In this document: positions 14,682 to 23,450 of the stretch, piece after piece
Layout of the letters: each line of letters opens with the position of its first letter
How positions within the stretch are numbered: position 1 is the first letter of the stretch
From: a virus
Direction: 5' to 3' (one strand)
IMG/VR virus record: IMGVR_UViG_3300023174_000145
Span: 1-64,000 of that record
DNA length: 64,000 bases
The notes under the pieces: model-generated
What the model was told of the DNA's origin: nothing
What the model saw: the letters and a program-made list of their open reading frames with translations, nothing else
Database searches by the model: none
Made by a program: the position numbers and the translations under genes

Positions 14682-15025
14682 TAAATATCTTCCTTAAGTT
14701 GATTTTTAATTGCTATCTTTAATAATATTAAATACCCTAGAATATCATCTACAGCATCAATCATACCCTCATTTTCAAAGGTCTGATTATTCTTAATTCT
14801 ATTTAGTTTATCGTCAAGTCTTGCTGATAACTGCTCTACCGCCGTACCTTTACTAAAAATAGATGCAGGATATAGAGCAGAGTTTCCATAAGAGATATTT
14901 TTTTGGATCAGCATCTTAGTAACATATATGGCTTCTGCAAGGATTTCTTTACCTGCTGGTGCCTCTAGAGCAAACTCAACTAGGTCATTTAATCCATAGT
15001 CATTCTTGCCATTATACTCATACAT
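14681..15025 (-). CDS. Nucleotide-modification-associated protein (DUF1599/Nmad1-like)
   Basis: A 114-residue helical protein with the motifs ISYGNSALYPASIFSK, SARLDDKLNRIKN and AVDDILGYLILLKIA. This matches the Nmad1 family, often encoded by phages with modified DNA bases and related in fold to dUTPase/MazG-like proteins. No base-modification enzyme is recognised nearby, so whether this phage DNA is modified is open. Confidence 0.75.
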   Translation of the reverse strand: MYEYNGKNDYGLNDLVEFALEAPAGKEILAEAIYVTKMLIQKNISYGNSALYPASIFSKGTAVEQLSARLDDKLNRIKNNQTFENEGMIDAVDDILGYLILLKIAIKNQLKEDI

Positions 15026-16055
15026 TATTTAACTCCTTATTTATCTTTTTAATTCTAGGGATATGATATTGCTCTACAACACTTTCCCAATTCCATTTTC
15101 TATGAATGTCAAATGACTTTAAAAATGACTCTTCTATGTCGCTCAAGTGATTTTCATAAGCCTTCCTCATATTATACCGCATAGATTCAGTTTTGGGAAG
15201 ATATTTTTCACCAAAATATATTCTTTTTAAACTTTCATCTATAATATTTTCCTGAGCATCTACAAGATCACTATCTATTTTATATTTAATATCATCTTTA
15301 TATTCTGCCCATTCCCAAGTTGAAATAACTGGAATGCCTGTTGCCATAGCTTCAAGGGGTATCATTCCAAATCCTTCGCCCCAAGAAGGATAAACCAAAC
15401 AGTTAACTCTATGTAATATTTTAAGATATTCATTTTGAGTAATATCATTTTCAATGATAATTATATTTTTATAAATTTCTCGGGGATCTACTAAACTACC
15501 GTTTCCATCATCAATTCTTATTGTATGCCCACCTTCATATGCTTTGATTAAAAGTATAACATTTGGATCGTGACCAAATTCTTGAATAAAAGCATCTACA
15601 GTTTGTTGACCACCTTTTCTAACTGATGGTTCTCCACAATGAAAAAAAATAAATTTTTCAGTTACTCTTCTTTTTGCTGGCAACCAATGCCCAGAAACAC
15701 CAAGAGGCATAACATAGACTGGTCTATCTACAGTTTTTCTAAAAGTATCTGCAACCCAAGTTGAAGATGCCCAAACTTCATCTGCTTTATTTAAACATTT
15801 AGTCCATTTATCAGAAAGCATAGTTGTTTCGTGACAAGAATATAAAACATTATATGCACCAGAAAACATTATATGAAGCTCTGGATTGCTATAGGATATG
15901 TTTAATGGAATATTTGGGTTTGCGACTGCAACAGTTATATCATTTTTTTCCATAGCATTAATCATATATTTTGCAGATAAAGCATATCCAGTTATTGGAT
16001 CTTTATATTGCTCTAGTTGAGTAACACCAGAAAAACTTATTATTTCTTTTTCCAA
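15018..16055 (-). CDS. Family 4-type glycosyltransferase
   Basis: A GT-B glycosyltransferase. The C-terminal half has the donor-binding region FFHCGEPSVRKGGQQ and YPSWGEGFGMIPLEAMATG with the E-x7-E motif, followed by GIPVIS. It would transfer a sugar from a nucleotide donor to DNA, protein or a surface glycan. The frame is open back to 16124, but that would overlap the whole end of the HTH gene. A TTG at 16055 with AAGGG/AAAGG upstream reduces the overlap to 16 bases and is my preferred start. It could use the GDP-sugar made by Gmd, but that is only an inference. Confidence 0.85.
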   Translation of the reverse strand: MEKEIISFSGVTQLEQYKDPITGYALSAKYMINAMEKNDITVAVANPNIPLNISYSNPELHIMFSGAYNVLYSCHETTMLSDKWTKCLNKADEVWASSTWVADTFRKTVDRPVYVMPLGVSGHWLPAKRRVTEKFIFFHCGEPSVRKGGQQTVDAFIQEFGHDPNVILLIKAYEGGHTIRIDDGNGSLVDPREIYKNIIIIENDITQNEYLKILHRVNCLVYPSWGEGFGMIPLEAMATGIPVISTWEWAEYKDDIKYKIDSDLVDAQENIIDESLKRIYFGEKYLPKTESMRYNMRKAYENHLSDIEESFLKSFDIHRKWNWESVVEQYHIPRIKKINKELNNV

Positions 16056-16204
16056 GACCTTTGATCCCTTACTAATCCAAACTCTACTAAATATCTGTAG
16101 ATAGTTTGATGACTTGTACCACATTCTTTTGCAATATCATCAATACTCATTCTATCAACTAGATACCGTTTTGTCAACCATTTTTTAGACTGATATAGTT
16201 TCAT
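16040..16204 (-). CDS. 54-residue helix-turn-helix protein
   Basis: The ORF starts directly after the resolvase stop (TAAATG). Its middle is a clear helix-turn-helix of resolvase/transposase type: SIDDIAKECGTSHQTIYRYL followed by EFGLV. The product is basic at both ends and probably a small DNA-binding regulator. It contains a promoter-like sequence in its own N-terminal coding region. Confidence 0.75.
   Translation of the reverse strand: MKLYQSKKWLTKRYLVDRMSIDDIAKECGTSHQTIYRYLVEFGLVRDQRSWKKK
16149..16177 (-). promoter_or_regulatory. Consensus promoter inside HTH gene
   Basis: TTGACA (16172-16177), a 17-base spacer ending in TTGA, and -10 TAGAAT (16149-16154). It matches the other promoters of this phage. 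It would drive the glycosyltransferase-to-terminase operon. Confidence 0.6.
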
Positions 16205-16771
16205 TTATCTCTCCGTCAAGTTCTTATATGCATAATAAGCAATACCCATAGAGTCACCGACATCATTATCGGTTACATCTACTCCATAATTATTGATGAA
16301 ATAGTCCATAGTTTTTTGCTTCCGCCGATTTCTCATCTCTGCTTTATACCAAGAAACGCTTTTTCCTGGAATCTCTTTTTCAAGTGCTGCCTTGTCTGCC
16401 TTTGTTGGATTTTTATTGCCAATAAATGCTTGCCACTGAACAGGAGCAACAGTGATTACCTTTGTGTGCGGGCGCAAAAGTCTAGCAAGAACCGCACCAA
16501 CAATCATAGCAATCTTTAATCCAGCATCAGCAGACCTAACCATTATAGCAGATTCGACTGCAACATAGTCTGGTTCAACAAGTGAAGCAATTACTTGTGC
16601 TTTTTTATTTGCATCTTTGATCTTTTCATAAATGTCAGCACCCTCTATTGGAAGCTTTCCAAACTTTACTGGATTACCATCTTGAAATAAGCAAAAGGCA
16701 ATAGATGCCGTTGATGCATCTATACCTAATACTTTATTTGCTTTAGTTTTTGCTAATTTTGCTAATGACAT
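16205..16771 (-). CDS. RuvC-like Holliday junction resolvase
   Basis: The 188-residue protein has the four acidic residues of a RuvC RNase H fold: Asp18 in GIDAST, Glu73 in AVESA, and Asp170 and Asp173 in DNDVGDSMGIA. It should cut four-way junctions or branched DNA during recombination and before packaging. It overlaps the upstream zinc protein gene by 29 bases. Together with RecA and the Cas4-like and Hjc-like nucleases it completes a recombination set. Confidence 0.85.
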   Translation of the reverse strand: MSLAKLAKTKANKVLGIDASTASIAFCLFQDGNPVKFGKLPIEGADIYEKIKDANKKAQVIASLVEPDYVAVESAIMVRSADAGLKIAMIVGAVLARLLRPHTKVITVAPVQWQAFIGNKNPTKADKAALEKEIPGKSVSWYKAEMRNRRKQKTMDYFINNYGVDVTDNDVGDSMGIAYYAYKNLTER

Positions 16772-17039
16772 TTAAAATCTCATCCCTTGCTATATTTGCT
16801 TTATTTTTCTTTTTTGCAGTCTGACAGTCTTGACAGATTACATCTGGATTATACCGACTTAACTTATTGCTACAAGTAGAACAAAGTCTTACTTCACCAG
16901 CAAGCCTAGCTTTTTTGGCATAATATTTTTCCATAATCTTTTTATTTGTTGATAACCTACAGCAATCTTTTGAACAATATTTTTGATTATGTGTTTTGTA
17001 TTCAAACTGATTGCCACACTGAATACAGGCTTTGGTCAC
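16743..17039 (-). CDS. Double zinc-ribbon protein
   Basis: A 98-residue basic protein with an N-terminal zinc knuckle (CIQCGNQFEYKTHNQKYCSK, then DCC) and a second one (LCSTCSNKL and ICQDC). Such proteins accompany phage replication genes and probably bind DNA or RNA. The ATGA overlap with the Cas4-like gene shows they are co-translated. Confidence 0.7.
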   Translation of the reverse strand: MTKACIQCGNQFEYKTHNQKYCSKDCCRLSTNKKIMEKYYAKKARLAGEVRLCSTCSNKLSRYNPDVICQDCQTAKKKNKANIARDEILNVISKISKN

Positions 17040-17809
17040 GAACGAACCTCCAAAGGTTCAATCTTTGTCCTACCGTCTGATGCAGACCAACAATCACCTT
17101 TTACTGGACAATAATTGCAGTTAGAACTATTTTCTTTGAATGGTCGCTTAATGTTTTTCTTATCCTGCCAAGCAGAATAAACTCCACGCATCCAATCCAA
17201 AATATACTCAACATATTTCTTATTTTCATCAGACATTACGATGGGTATAACTGCAATCTCGTGACTATTTTTATTTTCATATAAGAAATAGCCTTCTTGC
17301 AAATCCATAACATACATATAAATCAATAGCTGAACAACGTGACTATCAGAACCTGTAGACGTATCTTTACGGATATCAAAACCCTCTGACTTAATTGTTT
17401 TTATTTCACCGACAATCTCTTCACCGTCAACTTCTGAAATCATATCTGCAAATCCACGAATAGGTGGATCTTCACATAATACTTCACGCTCAAGTTCTTT
17501 TACTAAGCCAGCCTTAAGCAAAGCACCCTGTATTCTATCGTGTGCTTGAGTACCAGCATTCATTGCAGCCATACCTTGTGCAGTAAAACTTGTTTTAAAG
17601 TTTGCACCAGTAAATGCTAGATTCCAATATCTAGGACAGGTTCCATAACCATATCCAATAGTGGATGGCGAAAATGTTTTTTTGACCATAAAGTTGGTTC
17701 CATTTTTGCCATCTAAGTATGCCTTGCCAACGGCAAGTCTAAACTTCTTTGGGTCTATCTTTGTGTCTCTTGGCTTTGTTGTCAAAGTTCCAATTAAATT
17801 TTTTACCAT
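17036..17809 (-). CDS. Cas4-like PD-(D/E)XK exonuclease
   Basis: A 257-residue nuclease with a probable Fe-S cluster: Cys58 (GTCPRYW) and Cys231, Cys234 and Cys240 (CNYCPVKGDC). The nuclease core shows His90, Asp122 (GFADM), and Glu135 with Lys137 (GEIKT). This is the Cas4/AddB-type arrangement. The enzyme probably resects DNA ends for RecA-mediated recombination. No Cas1, Cas2 or CRISPR array is in the window, so a role in spacer acquisition is not supported. Confidence 0.88.
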   Translation of the reverse strand: MVKNLIGTLTTKPRDTKIDPKKFRLAVGKAYLDGKNGTNFMVKKTFSPSTIGYGYGTCPRYWNLAFTGANFKTSFTAQGMAAMNAGTQAHDRIQGALLKAGLVKELEREVLCEDPPIRGFADMISEVDGEEIVGEIKTIKSEGFDIRKDTSTGSDSHVVQLLIYMYVMDLQEGYFLYENKNSHEIAVIPIVMSDENKKYVEYILDWMRGVYSAWQDKKNIKRPFKENSSNCNYCPVKGDCWSASDGRTKIEPLEVRS

Positions 17810-18144
17810 TATGCTCCTAAGTTATATCGTGCTACATACTTGAGAGCATCTACCATTTTGTCGATAGAATCTTTCATTGTATAATACACATTCTTTTTTG
17901 TATTATTAATACTACCAGAAGGTCCTTTTTCAACAGTAGAATACCAAGTTGCCAATACACCAAACTTAGCACTCATTGCTTGCATCTTGTTGATAAGTGC
18001 AACAGCCTGAACAGACGGAATATCTGGCTTCATCATAACCTTGACGATAAGTGCCAATGCTTCGTCTAAGTCTTCATCTTTCATAAATTCGTGCAGGTCA
18101 TTAAACTCTGTCACCTGATTAATATAATCAAGGGTTGATTCCAT
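17809..18144 (-). CDS. Hypothetical helical protein of recombination operon
   Basis: A 111-residue, mostly helical protein, acidic at the N-terminus (EFMKDEDLDEALALIVKVMM) and basic later (VYYTMKDSIDKMVDALKYV). It is coupled to the Cas4-like gene by TAATG. I recognise no family; the setting suggests a recombination or nuclease accessory protein. Confidence 0.65.
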   Translation of the reverse strand: MESTLDYINQVTEFNDLHEFMKDEDLDEALALIVKVMMKPDIPSVQAVALINKMQAMSAKFGVLATWYSTVEKGPSGSINNTKKNVYYTMKDSIDKMVDALKYVARYNLGA

Positions 18145-18433
18145 TTGCTCTCTCCAATAAATCTTCTAGGGCAGCCCATTCAATGACTGCTAATCTTATC
18201 TTTTGTGTTTCACCGATTGCCAATAATAGGGCTGGATATTTATCTTTGCTTGTTTTAAGCGTATCGGTAACTATCTTAGCCCATACCTCTTGGTTTATGG
18301 TGAAACTTTTAGATGCTTCTTTTACATCTACAACAAACTCATCTGTAGAACCATCAGCTTTTTGATATTGTCCACGACCAGAGTTTTTATGTGCCTTTGC
18401 ACCGATCTTTTTTAATTCACCACGTTCACTCAT
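18128..18433 (-). CDS. Hjc/RecB-type PD-(D/E)XK nuclease-like protein
   Basis: A 101-residue protein with early E-L-K-K-I-G-A, then NSGRGQYQKADGSTDEFVVDVKEA. The D...D-x-K-E pattern matches small Holliday junction resolvase or endonuclease folds (Hjc type). It lies between RecA and the Cas4-like nuclease. If correct, it is a second junction nuclease beside the RuvC-like one, or it acts on another branched structure. Confidence 0.6.
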   Translation of the reverse strand: MSERGELKKIGAKAHKNSGRGQYQKADGSTDEFVVDVKEASKSFTINQEVWAKIVTDTLKTSKDKYPALLLAIGETQKIRLAVIEWAALEDLLERANGINP

Positions 18434-18621
18434 AGGGTAGCCTTATTAATATGTCCTTGTGGACATACATATTTAAGAATCATATTATCTTCATCAAGTG
18501 ATGCAGAATTAACATTTGCAAAACATTCACCACATATAAAATTTCCACCCATTGTTACTTCATCTTCTTTCTCTACTTCTTGTTCTTTTTTACCGCCGAC
18601 AAACTCTCTTGGATCTATCAT
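18430..18621 (-). CDS. 63-residue zinc-finger protein
   Basis: A small acidic protein with a CGEC pair and a CPQGH pair at its C-terminal half, forming a C2CH zinc site. ATGA overlaps link it to recA upstream and the Hjc-like gene downstream. No known function. Confidence 0.6.
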   Translation of the reverse strand: MIDPREFVGGKKEQEVEKEDEVTMGGNFICGECFANVNSASLDEDNMILKYVCPQGHINKATL

Positions 18622-19625
18622 ATCTTTGCATACACCATACTTTCTAGAGTATCAAATACTTCAGGGTTAGTCCGAACATACTCTACGACCTTTGCACGAC
18701 CCTGTAAACGCTGGTCTAGGATTGTGTACCAAGCACCGCCACGCTCAATGATGCCCATAAGTTCTGCAACGTCAACAAGGTCTGCGACTTTATCTACACC
18801 AACGTGACCGCCCTGAAAATAGAAATCATATGAGCCGTTAATAAACTGTGGACCAGTTTTATTATAGTCAATACTCCAGTTTACTGGACGACCAACTTTT
18901 TGCTCAATTAGTCTATCTCCTACAGCAATCTTATCTTTAATAGAGTTTGCCTCTGCTTCAGAAGACCATAGTTTTACAATAGTGCTACTAAAGAACTTTA
19001 CAGCCATACCACCTGTTGGAATATGTGTAGCGTGCATAGATCCAAAACTATTGCGTTGCTGTGAAATAAGAATAAGCAAAGTGTTTTCATTTGCATAATT
19101 AAGCATCTTAACTGCGTGAGTCATATCCTTTGCTTCTGCACCAATCTGTTTGGTGTCTTGAAGTTCTTTAAGTTCACTTCCATCTTTCTCAAAATAGATT
19201 GCAGGAAGCAAAGCAGAGATAGAATCAACTACAATAATATCTACACCAGCTTTCATCAAATCTACACCAACATCAACCATATCATTGATAGTTTTTGCTG
19301 GAGAGTAAATAAGTTTTTCTGAATCAACACCTAATTGTTCAGCCCATTCTGGAGAATATGATTGCTCAGAATCAATCCAGGCACAAACCTTTCCATTTTT
19401 TTGGGCTTCACCAATCATCTGTAAACAAAATGATGATTTACCCGCTGACTTATTTCCCCATACAAGAACTTGGCGACCATATCCTAGTCCACCCTTTAGT
19501 CCAACATTAAGACTAAGACTTGGTGTTGGTTGTTTTTCTATTTCTACTTCTGTTGCTGACTGTACCCTTTTTCTTGTCTTTGGGTCTAGCCTCGCTAAGA
19601 TGTCTTCCATCTTTGTTTCTGTCAT
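18618..19625 (-). CDS. recA: RecA-like recombinase
   Basis: The 335-residue protein has Walker A GNKSAGKS (57-64), Walker B DIIVVDSISALLP, the ISQQRNSFG L1/L2-region motif and GGMAVKFFSS. It is a strand-exchange ATPase, intermediate in appearance between bacterial RecA and phage UvsX. It should drive recombination-dependent replication and repair together with the Cas4-like, Hjc-like and RuvC-like nucleases. The gene start overlaps an upstream ORF by 113 bases. Confidence 0.93.
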   Translation of the reverse strand: MTETKMEDILARLDPKTRKRVQSATEVEIEKQPTPSLSLNVGLKGGLGYGRQVLVWGNKSAGKSSFCLQMIGEAQKNGKVCAWIDSEQSYSPEWAEQLGVDSEKLIYSPAKTINDMVDVGVDLMKAGVDIIVVDSISALLPAIYFEKDGSELKELQDTKQIGAEAKDMTHAVKMLNYANENTLLILISQQRNSFGSMHATHIPTGGMAVKFFSSTIVKLWSSEAEANSIKDKIAVGDRLIEQKVGRPVNWSIDYNKTGPQFINGSYDFYFQGGHVGVDKVADLVDVAELMGIIERGGAWYTILDQRLQGRAKVVEYVRTNPEVFDTLESMVYAKI

Positions 19626-19779
19626 TAAAATGCATCTCCAATATCTTTGCTAAATCTTTTATTTCTTCTTCTCGCATTGTTTCAATCTTTTTAATAATTG
19701 AATACATTTGCTCTTCATTATAGCTTCTTATTACAAGTAGAAGTTCTCCGTCTACCCCTTCTAAAAAGTATCCCTGCAT
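19513..19779 (-). CDS. 88-residue hypothetical protein overlapping recA
   Basis: The N-terminal 50 residues look like a folded helical unit (GYFLEGVDGELLLVIRSYNE). The C-terminal 38 residues are basic and low-complexity, and they are encoded in the first 113 bases of recA in another frame. Either both genes are real with a long overlap, or recA starts later. Its position upstream of recA fills the gap in the operon. Confidence 0.55.
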   Translation of the reverse strand: MQGYFLEGVDGELLLVIRSYNEEQMYSIIKKIETMREEEIKDLAKILEMHFNDRNKDGRHLSEARPKDKKKGTVSNRSRNRKTTNTKS

Positions 19780-19785
19780 ATTATA

Positions 19786-20124
19786 TCATCCCAATACGTT
19801 ATGCATTTTTGGTCTATTTTGATTAACCAATGTTTTACTAATTAATGTGTCTTCAAGCGATGCATCAACTTCACCTGCAACACGAAGACCTTCATACAAA
19901 TCAACAACACGAATAATAATGTCTGCTAATTCTTCAACTACTTCATCTTTGCCCTTGCTTTTACGCAAAGCCTCTAAAACTTCTGTTGCTTCCGAATGGA
20001 TCATAGCAATCTGTTTTGCATAAAAGATAAAAGTTTCTGATGTTGGTACTGGATACATATAGTCCCAGAAACCCTTGTCTTTTGCATTGTCGTGGACACT
20101 CTTTGCTAAATTATCTAGATTCAT
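19786..20124 (-). CDS. MazG-like nucleotide pyrophosphohydrolase
   Basis: A 112-residue all-helical protein with the metal-binding pattern IHSEATEVLEAL followed by EEVVEELADIIIRVVDL (E-x2-E ... E-x2-D). This is the MazG/dUTPase-like fold, which hydrolyses NTPs or dNTPs and, in phages, can affect nucleotide pools or stress alarmones. It overlaps the polymerase gene by ATGA. Confidence 0.8.
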   Translation of the reverse strand: MNLDNLAKSVHDNAKDKGFWDYMYPVPTSETFIFYAKQIAMIHSEATEVLEALRKSKGKDEVVEELADIIIRVVDLYEGLRVAGEVDASLEDTLISKTLVNQNRPKMHNVLG

Positions 20125-23100
20125 ACTCTCTCAAACTCCTTTACTGTAGTACTACCTGATTGTGTTTCCTGTAAAACTGGTTTACATTTATTTCCTGGCT
20201 TCAAACTTGCCAACGCTTGTCCATACATATTAGGAAAGATTACGATAGACTTCAAATCTTTATCGGAATCTGCAATAACTGCGTTAGCCATTTTCTGTCC
20301 AGTTTTAGTCTTTCTTGGCGTAAAGCTGATAGTAAAATATTCTCCATCTGCCAAAGGCATTGACTTAGCCTGTAAGTATTTAATGAAAGGATCTTTAGTA
20401 TCCTTCATATTATCCGCCGTTGCATAAGCACCAATACGATTATCTGCAACTAAGAAGATATAGATTTTTCCTGGTTCGATTGTTGTGTCCGACCTGTCAA
20501 AGATGCCAACAGAGCCAGTCTTGTCAACGATTTCGATGCGTGACCAACCGTCTCCTCGTTTGATGGATTTGACCATAGCAATAACGAGAAAGCATCCTTC
20601 TTCGGAGTAATCTTCAAGTGGTTTTGCATAAGCCTCAATCCAGCGTGGCATATCACTTGTAAACTCAGGGATATTAAGGTATTCGTAATAATTTTCTTTT
20701 TCATTTCCAGTCCTTAGATTGTCATTAAATGCTGCCGCACCAACTTTATTAAGTGCATCTATAGCCCTGTTATTTATACCAGAACCTTTTTCACTAGCAA
20801 CTTCTCTTAAATGCTCATAACTTTGATATGGTCTATTAGCAATAATCTTGCTACCAATATTTTCAGAAATGAACTTAATATTACCTAATCCAAATCGGAT
20901 AGAATCACCGTCAAGAGTAAAGTCAATATCTGATTCATTAACGTGTGGAAGTTTAATCGAAATACCCATACGTTTTGCTTCAATTAGATAATCTGTACGA
21001 GTATCTTTATCTTTTTCATTACGAAGAAGAGAATACATAAACTCGTGTGGGTAATACTTCTTTAGCCAAGCCGACCAATATGAAAGCATTGAGTATGCAA
21101 CAGCGTGTGACTTATTGAATGAATAACCTGCGTGTGCTTCAAAGTCTTTCCATAAACCTTCTGCTTGCTTTTCTGTAATATGCTTGGATGCACCCTTTAC
21201 AAACTGCTCACGATATTTGTCAAACTCTCTAGCATCCTTTTTCTTACCAATAATCTTACGAACTTTATCCGCTTCAACCATAGACATACCGCCTAAGTGA
21301 ACACAGGCAAGCATAACTTGTTCCTGATAAAGAATACATCCATAAGTATCTTGCGTAAAGTCCTTTACGATGTCGTGAATATAAGTCACTGGAGATTTAC
21401 CCTTTTTACGCTTAATGTATTCAGCACCGATAGTATTCATAGCTCCAGGACGTACAAGAGCATTGGATGCAGCAAGTTCATCAAATGAATAAACACCCAT
21501 TTTAACAAGCAGGTTTGTATAAGGTGTTGCTTCTGCTTGAAATACGCCCTTAGTAAATCCTGCGGTTAAGTCTGCATAAACTTCTCTATCATCTAGAGCA
21601 ATGCTTGAAAGATCGATATCCTTGCCTTTGCGCTCTTTAATCATATCCAAAGTATCGTGAATTACTGTAAGAGTTTTTAGACCAAGAGCATCAATCTTAA
21701 TTAGACCAATATCTGCTACCTGTTCCATATCTACTGCAACCACCTGCACCCTATCATCGCTTTGTGTATCTTTACGAGTTTCAATAGGTGCATATTTTGA
21801 AATAGCATCTTTAGAAGCAACAATACCTGCGGCGTGCATACCAGTTCCACGAATACGTCCACGCAACTTCTCAGCATACATTACGACCTCTGGATATTTT
21901 TCACGGAAGTCTTTAGAGATTGATGCTGACATAAACTCATCCCAAGTTTCAACACCCTTTAGTGCCTTATTTACTTCTGGAAGTGGAATATGAAAAGCTC
22001 TAGCAACATCTCGGACAACACCCTTATCTTTGAATGTAAGAAATGTAGCAATAGATGCAACGTGCTGATACTGGTCTGAAAGATATTCTTTAACCTGACT
22101 ACGCTTTCTATCTTCATAGTCCGTATCAATATCTGGAAAGTCATTACGCTCTGGATTAATAAATCGGAAAAACAATAAACCATACTTAATTGGATCTACT
22201 TCTGTAATGCCAAGTGAATAGCATACAAGTGAACCAGCGGCACTACCACGACCTGGACCAACCATAATCTCATTGTTCTTTGACCAGTTAATCATATCTG
22301 CAACAATGATGAAGTATGATGAAAAGTTTTTAGACTTAATAATATCTAATTCTTCATTCAAGCGTTCAATATATTCTGGCTTGTCTGCAAGACCACGCTT
22401 TGCCAAACCTTCTAAGGCAATCTTTTCTAATTGATGGTCTGGGTCACGATATTCGGCAGGAAGTAAATCAAGACCCTGCTTGATTTCATATGAACCAATC
22501 TTTTCACTAATCTCAACAGAGTTTTCATACAAATCATCTCGGTCAATACCTTGATCAAGCATTAGTTGCTTAACATCTTTATGACCCATAAGATAGATTT
22601 CCAAGTCTTTAAATGACATAAACCTATCGCCATATAAATAATCAAGGCGTTCAATTAAATCTTTAATCTTACGACTATCTTCAAACTTTGCTTCTTTACG
22701 GATATTAGGATGTGTACCTAGAATAAGCATAATCTCTTCTGCAATCCTGTCCTCTGGTGAGGCATAATGGCAGTCCAAAGTTACGGTAGATTTGACACCC
22801 ATATCATCTGCTAGTTTAAGCATTTGATGATTAAGTTCGGCAGGATTATGGGGCTGTAATTCCATATAGAAGTTATCCCCAAATACATTCTTGAACCAAT
22901 CTGTGTATTCCACCGCCTTTTCCATATTGCCATTTTGGATAGCCTTAGCAATAATGCCATTCATACATCCAGAAATGACTACTAAGTTTGTGGAATGAGT
23001 TTCAAGCGTTTTAAAATCTATGCGTGGTTTTGAAAAGAACCCTTCGTTCCAACCGATTTCAGACAGTTTTGAGAGGTTCTGGAGCCCATTCTCGTTCTGT

Positions 23101-23384
23101 GCTAGGACAATAAGATGGTTATAAATCTGCTCATCTTCTTCTCGGTCCTTTTTAGACCTCTTATCGGTCATATCTGTGGTGAAATAGGCTTCTAGCCCTA
23201 GAATTGGCTTTACATTGGTATCTTTTGCAGCAATAAGGAAATCACGATGCCCACTCAATGTGCCGTGATCAGTAATAGAAAGTGCTGTCATACCCACTTC
23301 TTCTGCTCTTTTAAGAAGTTCTTCTGGTGAGGAAAATCCGTCTAGTAGGCTGTAGTACGAATGTGAATGATGATTATGATACAT
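20121..23384 (-). CDS. dnaE: DNA polymerase III alpha subunit (DnaE-type)
   Basis: A 1087-residue C-family replicative polymerase. The PHP domain begins at residue 2 (HNHHSHSYYSLLDG, ITDHGT). The palm has GPGRGSAAGSLV near residue 375 and the catalytic PDIDTD near 416-421, with the third acidic residue in KIDALG near 560. A helix-hairpin-helix region and an OB-like C-terminal domain follow. It is somewhat shorter than bacterial DnaE (about 1160). It would make the phage replisome independent of the host polymerase. Its start has GGAG and a dedicated promoter. Confidence 0.95.
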   Translation of the reverse strand: MYHNHHSHSYYSLLDGFSSPEELLKRAEEVGMTALSITDHGTLSGHRDFLIAAKDTNVKPILGLEAYFTTDMTDKRSKKDREEDEQIYNHLIVLAQNENGLQNLSKLSEIGWNEGFFSKPRIDFKTLETHSTNLVVISGCMNGIIAKAIQNGNMEKAVEYTDWFKNVFGDNFYMELQPHNPAELNHQMLKLADDMGVKSTVTLDCHYASPEDRIAEEIMLILGTHPNIRKEAKFEDSRKIKDLIERLDYLYGDRFMSFKDLEIYLMGHKDVKQLMLDQGIDRDDLYENSVEISEKIGSYEIKQGLDLLPAEYRDPDHQLEKIALEGLAKRGLADKPEYIERLNEELDIIKSKNFSSYFIIVADMINWSKNNEIMVGPGRGSAAGSLVCYSLGITEVDPIKYGLLFFRFINPERNDFPDIDTDYEDRKRSQVKEYLSDQYQHVASIATFLTFKDKGVVRDVARAFHIPLPEVNKALKGVETWDEFMSASISKDFREKYPEVVMYAEKLRGRIRGTGMHAAGIVASKDAISKYAPIETRKDTQSDDRVQVVAVDMEQVADIGLIKIDALGLKTLTVIHDTLDMIKERKGKDIDLSSIALDDREVYADLTAGFTKGVFQAEATPYTNLLVKMGVYSFDELAASNALVRPGAMNTIGAEYIKRKKGKSPVTYIHDIVKDFTQDTYGCILYQEQVMLACVHLGGMSMVEADKVRKIIGKKKDAREFDKYREQFVKGASKHITEKQAEGLWKDFEAHAGYSFNKSHAVAYSMLSYWSAWLKKYYPHEFMYSLLRNEKDKDTRTDYLIEAKRMGISIKLPHVNESDIDFTLDGDSIRFGLGNIKFISENIGSKIIANRPYQSYEHLREVASEKGSGINNRAIDALNKVGAAAFNDNLRTGNEKENYYEYLNIPEFTSDMPRWIEAYAKPLEDYSEEGCFLVIAMVKSIKRGDGWSRIEIVDKTGSVGIFDRSDTTIEPGKIYIFLVADNRIGAYATADNMKDTKDPFIKYLQAKSMPLADGEYFTISFTPRKTKTGQKMANAVIADSDKDLKSIVIFPNMYGQALASLKPGNKCKPVLQETQSGSTTVKEFERV

Positions 23385-23402
23385 TTATCTCCAATAATTT
23401 AA

Positions 23403-23433
23403 GGGGGCAGTAATATTATATATTACCGCCCCC
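23403..23433 (-). terminator. Hairpin between ssb and dnaE
   Basis: A 14-bp stem (GGGGGCGGTAATAT with ATATTACTGCCCCC, one G-U) with a 3-base loop. The following sequence is TTAAATTATT rather than a pure T run, so termination may be partial. Confidence 0.65.
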
Positions 23434-23444
23434 GATACTGTCAA
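23415..23444 (-). promoter_or_regulatory. Promoter embedded in terminator, for dnaE
   Basis: TTGACA (23439-23444), an 18-base spacer and TATAAT (23415-23420). The -10 box lies at the loop of the hairpin that follows ssb, so the same sequence can end one transcript and start the next. Confidence 0.6.
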
Positions 23445-23450
23445 GAGTTT

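Noticed and set aside
17036-17809. CRISPR adaptation module suggested by the Cas4-like gene
   Set aside because: No Cas1, Cas2 or direct-repeat array was seen anywhere in the window; stand-alone Cas4-like nucleases are common in phages.
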